Shown here piece by piece: positions 1 to 8,663 of a DNA stretch of 64,000 nt. The DNA is taken from NCBI GenBank assembly GCA_004563195.1, contig SFTJ01000007.1, positions 1-64,000 on the forward strand, given 5' to 3'. This DNA is from a bacterium. GTDB lineage: Bacteria > Bacteroidota > Bacteroidia > Bacteroidales > Muribaculaceae. How positions within the stretch are numbered: position 1 is the stretch's first letter; every line of letters starts with the position of its first letter. The notes under the pieces were generated by a model that saw only the letters and a list, made by a program, of their open reading frames with translations, was not told the DNA's origin and did no database searches. The position numbers and the translations under genes were made by a program.

Positions 1-495
1 TCGACCGGCGAAGTGGGCTGCTTAGGCGACGACACCTCGTGCGCCATACTCAAAGCCATGCTTTCGGTAGGCCATCGCGTGCCTGAAAAGGGAAAAGGCA
101 TTTTGCTCTCTACCGGCGATGTGAAACAGAAGATAGATATGCTCGACGCTGCTCACGAACTACAAGCCAAGGGCTATCACATCTATGCCACCGGCGGTAC
201 GTCTACGTTCCTCACCAACAACGGTATCGAGAACACCCGCGTCTACTGGCCAAGCGAGAATGAGAAGCCTCAAGCCATCGATTTGCTGCACGAGCATCGC
301 ATCGATATGGTGGTGAACATACCCAAAAACCTCTCTTCGGGTGAGTTGACCAACGGCTATCGCATACGCCGCGCCGCCATCGACCTCAACATACCGCTCA
401 TAACCAACGCACGATTGGCTTCGGCATTCATTCACGCTTTCTGCACTATCAATATGGATGAACTCGCCATAAAATCGTGGAACGAATATAAATAA
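1..495 (+). CDS. carB: Carbamoyl-phosphate synthase large subunit, C-terminal part (5' end outside window)
   Basis: Only the last 164 codons are present. The reading frame is open from base 1, beginning with STGEV, the conserved segment that ends the second ATP-grasp domain of CarB. The rest is the methylglyoxal-synthase-like (MGS) allosteric domain, seen in the ATGGTSTFL segment near residues 60-70 and in the NIPKNLSSGELTNGY segment near 100-120. In the family this subunit makes carbamoyl phosphate from bicarbonate, glutamine-derived ammonia and two ATP for pyrimidine and arginine synthesis, and the MGS domain binds effectors such as UMP. guaA begins 20 bases downstream, so the two are probably co-transcribed. 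The catalytic domains cannot be seen here, so it could also be one of two CarB copies, which some Bacteroidetes carry. Confidence 0.93.
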   Translation, partial: STGEVGCLGDDTSCAILKAMLSVGHRVPEKGKGILLSTGDVKQKIDMLDAAHELQAKGYHIYATGGTSTFLTNNGIENTRVYWPSENEKPQAIDLLHEHRIDMVVNIPKNLSSGELTNGYRIRRAAIDLNIPLITNARLASAFIHAFCTINMDELAIKSWNEYK

Positions 496-515
496 CACCA
501 TATATCACACCGATT

Positions 516-2057
516 ATGCAACAGAAAATTATCATTCTTGACTTTGGGTCACAAACCACCCAACTCATAGGACGCCGCTTGCGCGACCTCGATACTTTCT
601 GCGAAATCTTGCCCTACAACAAGTTTCCTCACGACGACGAGAGCGTTATAGGCGTTATCCTTTCAGGTTCGCCCTACAGCGTCTACGACCCCGAGGCGTT
701 TAAAGTCGACTTGAGCAAGATTCGCGGCAAATACCCCATCTTGGGCATCTGCTACGGCGCTCAATTTATGGCTTACACCTACGGCGGCAATGTGGAGCCT
801 GCCGACACTCGCGAATATGGTCGCGCCAATCTGCAATGGATTGAAAAAGATAACCCCTTGCTGCGCGACATCGATGAGCACTCGCAGGTGTGGATGAGCC
901 ACGGCGACACCATCACTTGCCTTCCCGAAGGATTCAGATGCATTGCATCGACCGATAAAGTGAAATTTGCCGCCTATCAGGCTCAAAACGAGCCGCTCTG
1001 GGGCGTGCAATTCCACCCCGAAGCATTCCACTCGCTGCAAGGCACTCAACTGCTTCGCAATTTTGCCGTCGACATCTGCGGCAGCCGTCAGGACTGGAGC
1101 CCGGCTTCGTTTGTCGACAGCACTGTGGCTCAACTCAAGGAGCAATTGGGCGACGATCGCGTGATTCTCGGCCTCTCGGGCGGTGTGGACTCGTCGGTGG
1201 CTGCCGTGCTGCTCAATCGTGCCATCGGACACCGCTTGACTTGCATCTTTGTAGACCACGGCTTGCTTCGCAAAAACGAATTCGAGAATGTGATGCGCGA
1301 CTACGAATGTCTGGGACTCAATGTGATAGGCGTGAATGCCCGCGATAAATTTTTCAGCGAACTCGCCGGCGTGACTCAACCCGAACAGAAGCGCAAAATC
1401 ATAGGCAAAGGCTTTATCGACGTCTTCGAGAGCGAAGCCAAGAAAATTACCGATGCTCGCTGGTTAGCTCAAGGCACCATCTACCCCGACCGCATCGAGA
1501 GCCTCAATATCACCGGCAAGGTGATAAAGAGTCACCACAATGTGGGCGGTCTGCCCGAAAAGATGAACCTGCGCCTGTGCGAACCACTGCAATGGCTCTT
1601 CAAGGACGAAGTGCGCCGCGTGGGTCGTCAGTTGGGTATGCCGGAGCATCTCATCAATCGCCACCCGTTCCCCGGTCCGGGTTTGGCAGTGCGCATTCTC
1701 GGCGACATCACCCCCGAAAAAGTGTCGATTCTGCAAGAAGCCGACGATATTTTCATCAGCAACCTGCAGTCGTGGCGCGCCGACGACGGCCGCAGCCTCT
1801 ACAACCACGTTTGGCAAGCCGGCGTGATACTTTTGCCTGTGCAGAGCGTGGGCGTGATGGGCGACGAACGCACCTACGAGCAAGCTGTGGCTCTGCGTGC
1901 CGTTACCAGCACCGACGCCATGAGCGCCGACTGGGCTCATCTGCCTTACGAATTCCTCGCCAAGGTCAGCAACGAGATTATCAACAAGGTGAAAGGCGTG
2001 AATCGCGTAACCTACGACATCTCGTCGAAGCCACCCGCAACCATTGAGTGGGAATAA
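516..2057 (+). CDS. guaA: GMP synthase (glutamine-hydrolysing)
   Basis: Converts XMP to GMP using ATP and glutamine; cytoplasmic purine synthesis. Full length, 513 residues, as usual for the family. The N-terminal class I glutamine amidotransferase domain carries the nucleophile in GICYGAQ (Cys79) and the His/Glu pair in GVQFHPE (His167, Glu169). The ATP-pyrophosphatase domain follows with the P-loop SGGVDSS (221-227). The dimerisation domain ends in the typical KPPATIEWE tail. The ATG at 516 matches the family start. The gene lies just behind carB and 168 bases ahead of pyrG, which makes this a nucleotide-synthesis block. The gap to pyrG holds an imperfect GC-rich hairpin near 2117-2143 without a T-tract. 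Confidence 0.97.
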   Translation: MQQKIIILDFGSQTTQLIGRRLRDLDTFCEILPYNKFPHDDESVIGVILSGSPYSVYDPEAFKVDLSKIRGKYPILGICYGAQFMAYTYGGNVEPADTREYGRANLQWIEKDNPLLRDIDEHSQVWMSHGDTITCLPEGFRCIASTDKVKFAAYQAQNEPLWGVQFHPEAFHSLQGTQLLRNFAVDICGSRQDWSPASFVDSTVAQLKEQLGDDRVILGLSGGVDSSVAAVLLNRAIGHRLTCIFVDHGLLRKNEFENVMRDYECLGLNVIGVNARDKFFSELAGVTQPEQKRKIIGKGFIDVFESEAKKITDARWLAQGTIYPDRIESLNITGKVIKSHHNVGGLPEKMNLRLCEPLQWLFKDEVRRVGRQLGMPEHLINRHPFPGPGLAVRILGDITPEKVSILQEADDIFISNLQSWRADDGRSLYNHVWQAGVILLPVQSVGVMGDERTYEQAVALRAVTSTDAMSADWAHLPYEFLAKVSNEIINKVKGVNRVTYDISSKPPATIEWE

Positions 2058-2186
2058 GCCCTCATCACCCGAAGGCTTTCTCTCACACGACATAGTTTCT
2101 CCTCTCTCCTTCCCCACAATCGGGTGCCGCTTAGGCGCACGATAGGGCGATAGTTGTGCGCTGTCGCTTCCTCAAAACATAAAAAT

Positions 2187-2194
2187 TACTTTTG
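2187..2194 (+). promoter_or_regulatory. Possible -7 element upstream of pyrG
   Basis: TACTTTTG fits the Bacteroidetes -7 consensus TAnnTTTG and would give a leader of about 25 bases before the pyrG ATG at 2226. No clear -33 TTTG is found at the usual distance, so confidence is low. Confidence 0.35.
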
Positions 2195-2225
2195 ATTCAC
2201 GATATTTGATACATCTACATTAACA

Positions 2226-3821
2226 ATGGACGCAAAATATATCTTCGTAACCGGCGGCGTGGTAAGTTCGCTCGGAAAAGGCATCATTTCGGCTTCGCTT
2301 GCCAATCTACTCCAATCGAGAGGCTATAAGGTAACCATTCAGAAGTTCGACCCCTATATCAATATCGACCCCGGCACGCTCAACCCCTATGAACATGGCG
2401 AATGCTATGTAACCATCGACGGTCAAGAGACCGACCTCGACCTCGGTCACTATGAGCGCTTTACCGGCATTCGCACCACTCGCGCCAACAACATCACCAC
2501 CGGTCGTATCTACCAAAATGTGATTGAGCGCGAACGCCGCGGCGAATATCTGGGCAAAACCGTGCAGATTATCCCACACATCACCGACGAAATAAAGCGC
2601 AATATGCTGCTCTTGGGTGAATCGGGCAACTACGACTTCATTATCACCGAAATAGGTGGCACCGTGGGCGACATCGAGGGTCAGCCGTTTCTCGAAGCCA
2701 TTCGCCAACTCCGCTGGGAACTCCCCGACAACACTCTTTGCATCCATTTGGCTTATGTGCCATACATAGCTGCCGCAGGCGAACTCAAAACCAAGCCTAC
2801 ACAGCACTCGGTGAAGGAACTGCAGAGCCTGGGTATACAACCCGACATCCTCGTGCTTCGCGCCGAGCATGATTTGCCCCGCACGCTTCTCAACAAGGTG
2901 GCTTCGTTCTGCAATGTAGCAAGCGACTGCGTGATACAAAGCCCCGACCTGCCAAGCATCTACGAAGTGCCCGTAAATATGCTCCATCAGGGACTCGACA
3001 CTCAAGTGCTCAAGCAGTTCGGCATCAATCCTGCCGACACCACCGCCGATATGGAGCCGTGGCTCAACTTCCTCAATCGCCGCAAAAGCGCCACTCGAAA
3101 AGTCAACATTGCCCTCGTGGGCAAATACGACTTGCAGGACGCCTATAAGTCGATTACCGAAGCCATATCGCACGCCGGCACCTACAACGACTGCAAGGTG
3201 GTGCTCACATTCGAAAACAGCGAATTTATTACCGCCGACAATGTGGCTGAAACCCTCAGCAAATATCAAGGCGTGATTATCTGCCCGGGGTTCGGCAACC
3301 GTGGCATCGAGGGCAAGATTATTGCCGCTCAATATTGCCGCGAACACAATGTGCCCACTCTCGGCATCTGCCTCGGCATGCAGATTATGGCTATAGAATT
3401 TGCCCGCAACGTGCTGGGCATGACCGATGCCAACAGCACCGAGATGAACCCCGACACTCAGCACCCCGTTATCGACCTTATGGAAGAACAAAAGTCGATA
3501 ACCAACCTGGGCGGAACCATGCGCTTGGGTGGCTACGAATGTAGCATAGTGCCCGGCACTCATCTGCACGATGCCTATCAGTGCGACAGCATAGTGGAAC
3601 GCCATCGCCACCGCTACGAATTCAACAATCGCTACCACGAAGCATTCGAAGCCGCCGGCATGCGCCCCGTGGGTATCAATCCCGCCAACAACCTCGTTGA
3701 AGCCATCGAACTCACTAATGCTAAGTGGTATGTAGGCGTTCAGTTCCACCCCGAGTACTCAAGCACAGTGCTCAAGCCTCACCCTCTTTTCATGGCTTTC
3801 GTTAAGAACGCCATAAACTAA
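2226..3821 (+). CDS. pyrG: CTP synthase
   Basis: Aminates UTP to CTP with ATP and glutamine. The protein is 531 residues, the normal length. The N-terminal amidoligase domain opens with the signature FVTGGVVSSLGKGI (residues 7-20). The C-terminal class I glutaminase domain has the nucleophile in GICLGMQ (Cys382) and the GVQFHPEYSS motif near the end. All key residues look intact. It follows carB and guaA on the same strand. A strong hairpin about 110 bases downstream probably ends the transcript. Confidence 0.97.
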   Translation: MDAKYIFVTGGVVSSLGKGIISASLANLLQSRGYKVTIQKFDPYINIDPGTLNPYEHGECYVTIDGQETDLDLGHYERFTGIRTTRANNITTGRIYQNVIERERRGEYLGKTVQIIPHITDEIKRNMLLLGESGNYDFIITEIGGTVGDIEGQPFLEAIRQLRWELPDNTLCIHLAYVPYIAAAGELKTKPTQHSVKELQSLGIQPDILVLRAEHDLPRTLLNKVASFCNVASDCVIQSPDLPSIYEVPVNMLHQGLDTQVLKQFGINPADTTADMEPWLNFLNRRKSATRKVNIALVGKYDLQDAYKSITEAISHAGTYNDCKVVLTFENSEFITADNVAETLSKYQGVIICPGFGNRGIEGKIIAAQYCREHNVPTLGICLGMQIMAIEFARNVLGMTDANSTEMNPDTQHPVIDLMEEQKSITNLGGTMRLGGYECSIVPGTHLHDAYQCDSIVERHRHRYEFNNRYHEAFEAAGMRPVGINPANNLVEAIELTNAKWYVGVQFHPEYSSTVLKPHPLFMAFVKNAIN

Positions 3822-3933
3822 AGATTTTGCTTGCAAGTTTTAGTAAGGTAAAAAAGATTGAAACTAATCCTGCATAATGCAGTATCAGTAATAGGTGTTA
3901 TTTAAATTGTTTTAGAGAATCTCTCTAAACCCG

Positions 3934-3971
3934 AAAGGGCTGCGAAGTGGATTTCGCAGCCCTTTACTTTT
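3934..3971 (+). terminator. Intrinsic terminator after pyrG
   Basis: A perfect 13-bp stem (arms 3934-3946 and 3953-3965, 6-base loop) is followed by a T-rich run. It lies about 110 bases past the pyrG stop and ahead of the accessory rhuM region. Confidence 0.85.
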
Positions 3972-4090
3972 TCCTCCAAGAAAGTGAATTTTAATATAAT
4001 TACCATACAGCATAACGGTGTATTAAATTGCAATAAAAACACAGATGCCTGCCCTGATTTTTTCTGCCCGGCTTTTATCGGACAGCAATA

Positions 4091-4172
4091 ATTAAAAATT
4101 CTAAAATTATGCCATAATGAACTGAAATTTTGTTTGCAAAGAGAAGTGGTGTGAAGTTTTTGAGTAAATTTG
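4091..4172 (+). repeat. 82-bp direct repeat, copy 1 (upstream of rhuM-like gene)
   Basis: Matches 5502-5583 at 78 of 82 positions by eye, in the same orientation. The 3' end contains TAAATTTG, a plausible -7 promoter element, so the repeat may carry a promoter region. The pair brackets the rhuM-like gene at 4307-5326. Confidence 0.9.
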
Positions 4173-4306
4173 CACATAAGTGAGTACGACTTTTGGGGGC
4201 TGCATTGCTAATGATTCAAAATAAGGCTTAACAGTCTCGGCGCGTTTGTAACGATGTCAAAAGCAGCTTTAAAAGCTATCGGTTTTGCCGTATTTAACGA
4301 ACAATT

Positions 4307-5326
4307 ATGGGAAAAGAATTACAATTCATATTATACAATCTCCCAGATGGAGAAGGCTCTGTGCAAGCCTATATAGAGAATGAAACTATTTGGCTCACTC
4401 AAAAGGCAATGTCCCAACTGTTTGATGTGTCGGTTTCTGCTATTAACCAACACCTTAAGAGCATCTATGACAGCAATGAACTTTCGCCCGATGCAACTAT
4501 TAAGAAAATCTTAATAGTTCAACAAGAGGGTGCTCGTCAAGTGAAAAGGGAGCAGACTTTCTACAATCTCGATGTTATCATAAGTGTTGGCTATAGAGTT
4601 AACTCTCAGAAAGCTACGAAATTTCGCCAGTGGGCTACAAAAATTCTCAATGAATTTATTCGCAAAGGGTTCGTTCTCGATGACGACAGATTGAAGCAGG
4701 GATCGGCAGTATTTGGCAAGGACTATTTTCGCGAACTTCTTGAACGAGTTCGCTCCATTCGTGCGAGTGAGCGACGCATTTGGCAGCAAATTACTGATAT
4801 TTATGCCGAATGCAGCATCGATTACGACAGCAACTCTCCCACCACCAAAGAGTTTTATGCAATGGTGCAAAACCGCTTTCATTATGCCATAACCGGACAA
4901 ACTGCAGCCGAAATCATCTATCATAGTGCCGACCACACTAAGCCTGATATGGGTTTAACTACATGGAAGTATGCACCCGACGGAAGGGTGCTGAAATCGG
5001 ATGTGTCGGTAGCTAAGAATTATCTCTCGGAGCAACAGATTCGCCAATTGGAGCGTGTTGTAACCGCCTATTTCGACTATATCGAAATGCAAATAGAACG
5101 CCAAAATGCATTTAATATGCAACAATTTGCTGCAAGTGTGGATAAGTTTCTCTCGTTCAACGATTACAAAATCTTGCCCGACAAGGGCAGTATTTCTGCT
5201 ATTCAAGCCAAATCGAAAGCCGAGGCTGAATATGATATCTTTAACCGCACTCAGCAAATCGACTCTGATTTCGATAAGGAAATTCGCAAACTAAAAGGCG
5301 GCAATAACAACCCCGATAAGGCATAA
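4307..5326 (+). CDS. RhuM family protein (Virulence_RhuM)
   Basis: 339 residues, full length for the RhuM family. Family features visible are an N-terminal DNA-binding-like segment (IWLTQKAMSQLFDVSVSAIN, about 29-48), the YNLDVIISVGYRVNS block (about 88-102), the FRQWATKILNEFI block (about 108-120), and a charged C-terminal part. RhuM was named from a Salmonella pathogenicity island; related proteins occur widely in accessory and prophage DNA, and their biochemical role is not established. The gene is isolated, has a lower GC content than its neighbours, and sits between two nearly identical 82-bp direct repeats, which suggests a mobile or duplicated cassette. No integrase is seen nearby. The ATG start follows a leader of about 130 bases after the repeat. 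Confidence 0.9.
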   Translation: MGKELQFILYNLPDGEGSVQAYIENETIWLTQKAMSQLFDVSVSAINQHLKSIYDSNELSPDATIKKILIVQQEGARQVKREQTFYNLDVIISVGYRVNSQKATKFRQWATKILNEFIRKGFVLDDDRLKQGSAVFGKDYFRELLERVRSIRASERRIWQQITDIYAECSIDYDSNSPTTKEFYAMVQNRFHYAITGQTAAEIIYHSADHTKPDMGLTTWKYAPDGRVLKSDVSVAKNYLSEQQIRQLERVVTAYFDYIEMQIERQNAFNMQQFAASVDKFLSFNDYKILPDKGSISAIQAKSKAEAEYDIFNRTQQIDSDFDKEIRKLKGGNNNPDKA

Positions 5327-5691
5327 ACCTGCGCATTTACACTTCTGCTAACTATGCTTATACCCTACTAAGAGTAAACCAATGTCAATAAAACATTTGG
5401 TGCTTCAGCTTGATTGCCATTTAGTAGGCTACAATTGCAGCATTGCATTGCCTCCACTTCTACTTATCAGATGTGCTTGGGGGATGGTTGTGCGTAGGTG
5501 TATTAAAAATTCTAAAATTATGCCATAATGAACTGAAATTTTGTTTGCGGAGAGGAGTGGTGCGAAGTTTTTGAGTAAATTTGTGAATCAAGTGGCTACC
5601 GAGCTGTGTGTGTTGCTCTAATGCGGCTGTTCTTGATGATTACATTTACTAAACCTGATTGCATGGTTAAAAATAATTTGGAAATACAGCG
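5327..5691. other. Intergenic stretch with second 82-bp repeat
   Basis: No gene is supported. It contains repeat copy 2 (5502-5583) and, near 5379-5403, a weak imperfect hairpin after the rhuM-like gene. The rest is AT-rich leader for the lipoprotein at 5692. Confidence 0.6.
5502..5583 (+). repeat. 82-bp direct repeat, copy 2 (upstream of lipoprotein gene)
   Basis: Same orientation as 4091-4172 with four substitutions, all within the span 5550-5564. It lies about 110 bases upstream of the lipoprotein gene at 5692, the same relative place as copy 1 before the rhuM-like gene. Confidence 0.9.
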
Positions 5692-6435
5692 ATGAACAAC
5701 GTAAGATATTCTTTGATAACAGCTTGGGCGGTGATAATATTGGTAATTTCTACCGGTTGCACACCGAAGCAAACTTCTTATTTGCAAAGCCTGGTAGATG
5801 AGATGCGCCGCGAATGTCCTGTGCCCAACGAGGTGGCCGACGGTGTGGTGGTGACTAATATCTCTCACGACGACAACAATCTGCTCATGGAACTCACTAT
5901 CACCGACAAGGTTACCAAGGAACTCTTTCGCAACGGCGACTATTTTCGCCTGAACTCTCGATACACCTTGGGCGAAAGCCGCTTTGCGCACATCAAGGAG
6001 GCGATGAAGACCAATGGCTTCGGCATAAAATGCGTGGCAAAGGACGAATCGGGCAAGACCATCAACGAGGTGACCATTGCGCCATCCGACTTGGATAAAG
6101 AAGAAGCGATAGGCGTGGTGGTAAGAGCCACCGCTATGGCTGAAAATGCCGCTTGTCCGCTCGACTATGGCAATGGCAGTGTTCTCGAGCGCGCCGAGGC
6201 GCTGGGCGACAGCACCATAGTTTACTACATCGAGGGCGGCGAGGCTTTTGCCAACACCGATTTCGCTGCCGTGGAAGATATGATGAAGCGACAAATGATA
6301 AACTCTATTTCCGACTCCGAAAGTAATAAGCAAGTGCGTCACGATGTGGGCATTAGCTATAAATATGTGTATAAATATGGCGATAAGGTGTGCCACACGC
6401 TCACTATCACGCCCGACGATTGGCTTCGCTACTAA
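5692..6435 (+). CDS. Putative lipoprotein of unknown function
   Basis: 247 residues. The N-terminus is a hydrophobic signal segment ending in a lipobox (VISTGC, Cys at about residue 23), so it is predicted to be lipid-anchored. I do not recognise the family. The mature part looks like two similar halves, each with a VVTNISHDDN- or VVVRATAMAE-like strand followed by a charged helix and a Tyr-rich strand; this internal duplication is only suggested. It is followed after 72 bases by an outer-membrane barrel gene and then by another exported protein, all on the plus strand, so the three may be co-transcribed. Confidence 0.75.
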   Translation: MNNVRYSLITAWAVIILVISTGCTPKQTSYLQSLVDEMRRECPVPNEVADGVVVTNISHDDNNLLMELTITDKVTKELFRNGDYFRLNSRYTLGESRFAHIKEAMKTNGFGIKCVAKDESGKTINEVTIAPSDLDKEEAIGVVVRATAMAENAACPLDYGNGSVLERAEALGDSTIVYYIEGGEAFANTDFAAVEDMMKRQMINSISDSESNKQVRHDVGISYKYVYKYGDKVCHTLTITPDDWLRY

Positions 6436-6507
6436 TCGGCTTCGTCATACTCTTTTTTGAGATATTATTGGTTTATGATTTAAAATTGATTTTTAATTAT
6501 TACTATT

Positions 6508-7116
6508 ATGAAGTTTACTTTGGGGAAACATCGATTATGGATTGCGCTGCTTGTGGCAATGATAGCATCGGCTACTGCCAATGCTCAAGTGAAACTTGGA
6601 CTTACGGCAGGCATGCGCTTCGACCGCTTGGAACGCACCAACTACAATGGCACAAGTGTTTGGGGCGATGATCATAATATAACCGGATATTACTTCGGCG
6701 TAAAAACCGACTTGAACACGCCCGGTGGCTTCGGACTCGACTTTGGCTTGAATTTTTGCAATCGCAATATCAACAACGATAGCAAATGGGGCATGGAATT
6801 GCCTATCAATCTGAAGTTTAATATCAATGCCGTGCCTATGTTCCGACCATATCTGCTTGCCGGAGTGAGTGCTTATACCAATTTTGAGGACATTCACTTT
6901 CATGAAGATTTGTGGGGCGACAGCGAATCGTGGACAGAACGTGTGGAATATGCCTTGAACCTCGGTGTAGGCGTCACATTGGCGGGGCATCTTCAAGTGG
7001 GTCTCACCTATCAGATTCCTATCGGTACTTACTACTATTATTACTCCGAGGCCGACAAAAGCCCCTATGGCAAGCTTGCAAAAAACTGGGTGCTTTCGGT
7101 GGCTTACCTGTTTTGA
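6508..7116 (+). CDS. Small outer-membrane beta-barrel protein
   Basis: 202 residues. A clear Sec signal peptide ends in ATANAQ (cut near residue 27). The mature protein is a series of alternating amphipathic strands (for example VKLGLTAGMRF, GFGLDFGLNF, HLQVGLTYQIP) and ends in an aromatic residue (SVAYLF), the usual outer-membrane insertion signal. This matches the small porin-like outer membrane beta-barrel families common in Bacteroidetes. The substrate, if any, is unknown. The next gene starts 44 bases downstream. Confidence 0.82.
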   Translation: MKFTLGKHRLWIALLVAMIASATANAQVKLGLTAGMRFDRLERTNYNGTSVWGDDHNITGYYFGVKTDLNTPGGFGLDFGLNFCNRNINNDSKWGMELPINLKFNINAVPMFRPYLLAGVSAYTNFEDIHFHEDLWGDSESWTERVEYALNLGVGVTLAGHLQVGLTYQIPIGTYYYYYSEADKSPYGKLAKNWVLSVAYLF

Positions 7117-7160
7117 TTTTGAGAACTACATACGATTGATTATAAAAACCTATCGAGGAG

Positions 7161-8165
7161 ATGAGAATAATAAATCTTATTATATTGATGCTTGCCACTA
7201 TGGCACCGGCTATGATGGCGGGGCAAAACCGAATAGCCGTGCAAGATGGCAATGGGCATGGCGAACTGCGCGACACGGTGGGCGGCCGCCTCGATGTGGT
7301 GCGCTATTACGCCTATCGCGACAAGTTGACTGCCGAAGGTTATAGACTTCAGAAAAACATAGGGTTGGAAGCTCCGAAATTGGCCACACAGGTGTCGCCA
7401 AGCCGCATGTATGTGCCGCAGATTACAAGCAAAACCTATGTTGACTCGATGGTGTATCACAATCCCGAAGTGGAGATTCCCGAGCAATATCGCTATCCCG
7501 AGGAGAACAATTTTATTTGGCAACGCAACATGTTTGCCAACGATATGAACCAACAGGGCAAGATAGCCCGGTGGGAAAACGGCTACTTGGAGGGCTTCAG
7601 CAGCTATCAAACCCAACCGTTGCTTGGCTCGGTGCGTCAGGGCGGCGCTACTGTGACACAGCACTTCGGCGACCGCTGGAAGATGAGTCTCAGCGGTATG
7701 CTTATGAAATACAACGAGCCATGGAATGCCTATAACACCTATGGCGGAACAGCCGAGGTGGGCTATATGATTAACGACAATATGAGCGTCACAGCTTTTG
7801 GCAACTACGAGTCGGCTCCCTTCTGGAGCAATGCTCGGCGCGGGGGCTACGGCGCTTTTGGCGGATATATGACATTTAAAACCAACAACGACAAGTGGGG
7901 CGTGGACGTGGGAGCACAAAATGTGCGCGATTTTCAAACCGGCAGGTCTGCCACTCTACCCATCATACGCCCGTTCTACAATTATCACGGACAGAAACTG
8001 GGCATCGACCTCGGCGGACTGCTCTATCAGTTGTTTGAGAACATGAGCATCAACCTCAACGGCAACGGCAGCGGTTACGCACCCGGCATGATGAATATGC
8101 CGGCACCGGTGCCTCACGCCAAATCGCTGGGATTTGAGCGCGGCGGCGGTCGCCAAGTGCGATAA
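7161..8165 (+). CDS. Exported protein, probably outer-membrane associated
   Basis: 334 residues. A signal peptide (MRIINLIILMLATMAPAMMA, residues 1-20) is followed by a polar region of about 100 residues and then Gly/Tyr-rich amphipathic segments (GGTAEVGYMIN, GGYGAFGGYMTFK, LGIDLGGLLYQLF) that resemble barrel strands. It does not end in an aromatic residue but in a basic tail (GGGRQVR), so it may be a partial barrel or a surface protein. I do not recognise a named family. Position suggests a functional tie with the barrel gene at 6508. Confidence 0.7.
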   Translation: MRIINLIILMLATMAPAMMAGQNRIAVQDGNGHGELRDTVGGRLDVVRYYAYRDKLTAEGYRLQKNIGLEAPKLATQVSPSRMYVPQITSKTYVDSMVYHNPEVEIPEQYRYPEENNFIWQRNMFANDMNQQGKIARWENGYLEGFSSYQTQPLLGSVRQGGATVTQHFGDRWKMSLSGMLMKYNEPWNAYNTYGGTAEVGYMINDNMSVTAFGNYESAPFWSNARRGGYGAFGGYMTFKTNNDKWGVDVGAQNVRDFQTGRSATLPIIRPFYNYHGQKLGIDLGGLLYQLFENMSINLNGNGSGYAPGMMNMPAPVPHAKSLGFERGGGRQVR

Positions 8166-8663
8166 ATAGTAGGCACACAACAATAATCCCCGAACACTTA
8201 GCGTCACTCGGGGCTAATAATCTGTGATTATTCTGCAATATTATAATTTTGGTAATTACATACTGTTTGACCCGTTTTATATGGCAATAATATAGCGATG
8301 TTTACCCATAAAAAAAGCTACAACCACTTTTGTCATTATGGTTGTTATTTCAAAAATGGTAAGTATCTACGTAATGTTCATTTAATTTATCACAATCTTG
8401 TGTGGTTTATGTGACTATATTTTTTGCTGAATGGAATCGTTGATATCATACGCCCTAACAAAAAAAACGACCCGCACATTTGAGCATCGTTGAGAGGCTT
8501 GGCGGGTTCTAGTTGTGCAAATATATAAAGATTTTATCACTCAAACAAATTTTCCCGACGAAAAATGATATTTCAAGTTATTACTGTTGCAAAATTAACA
8601 AATACCCGTATAATATCACAACTGGATATACATATAAATGACGCTTGGTCTAAAAGTATATAA
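8166..8663. other. Intergenic stretch between convergent genes
   Basis: AT-rich, no gene supported. It holds a weak GC hairpin after the 7161 gene (arms 8188-8193 and 8208-8213, no T-tract) and a minus-strand terminator-like hairpin at 8460-8508. Confidence 0.6.
8460..8508 (-). terminator. Probable terminator of the GH27 operon
   Basis: On the minus strand a short stem (arms 8503-8508 and 8470-8475) is followed by a long T-tract (the A-run at 8460-8467 on the plus strand). It lies about 155 bases past the GH27 stop. The loop is large, so the call is moderate. Confidence 0.5.

Larger units (their letters stand above)
3822..4306. other. Intergenic stretch with terminator and first 82-bp repeat
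   Basis: No coding sequence is supported. It contains the pyrG terminator (3934-3970), one copy of an 82-bp direct repeat (4091-4172), and the AT-rich leader of the rhuM-like gene. A short minus-strand open frame at 3902-4177 has no recognisable features and is rejected. Confidence 0.7.

Noticed and set aside
2307..3749. A 480-codon open frame on the minus strand opposite pyrG
   Set aside because: pyrG is a clear complete gene on the other strand; the antisense frame has no family features and reflects codon bias of the real gene.
3902..4177. A 91-codon minus-strand frame downstream of pyrG
   Set aside because: It spans the pyrG terminator and one of the 82-bp repeats and shows no signal or domain.
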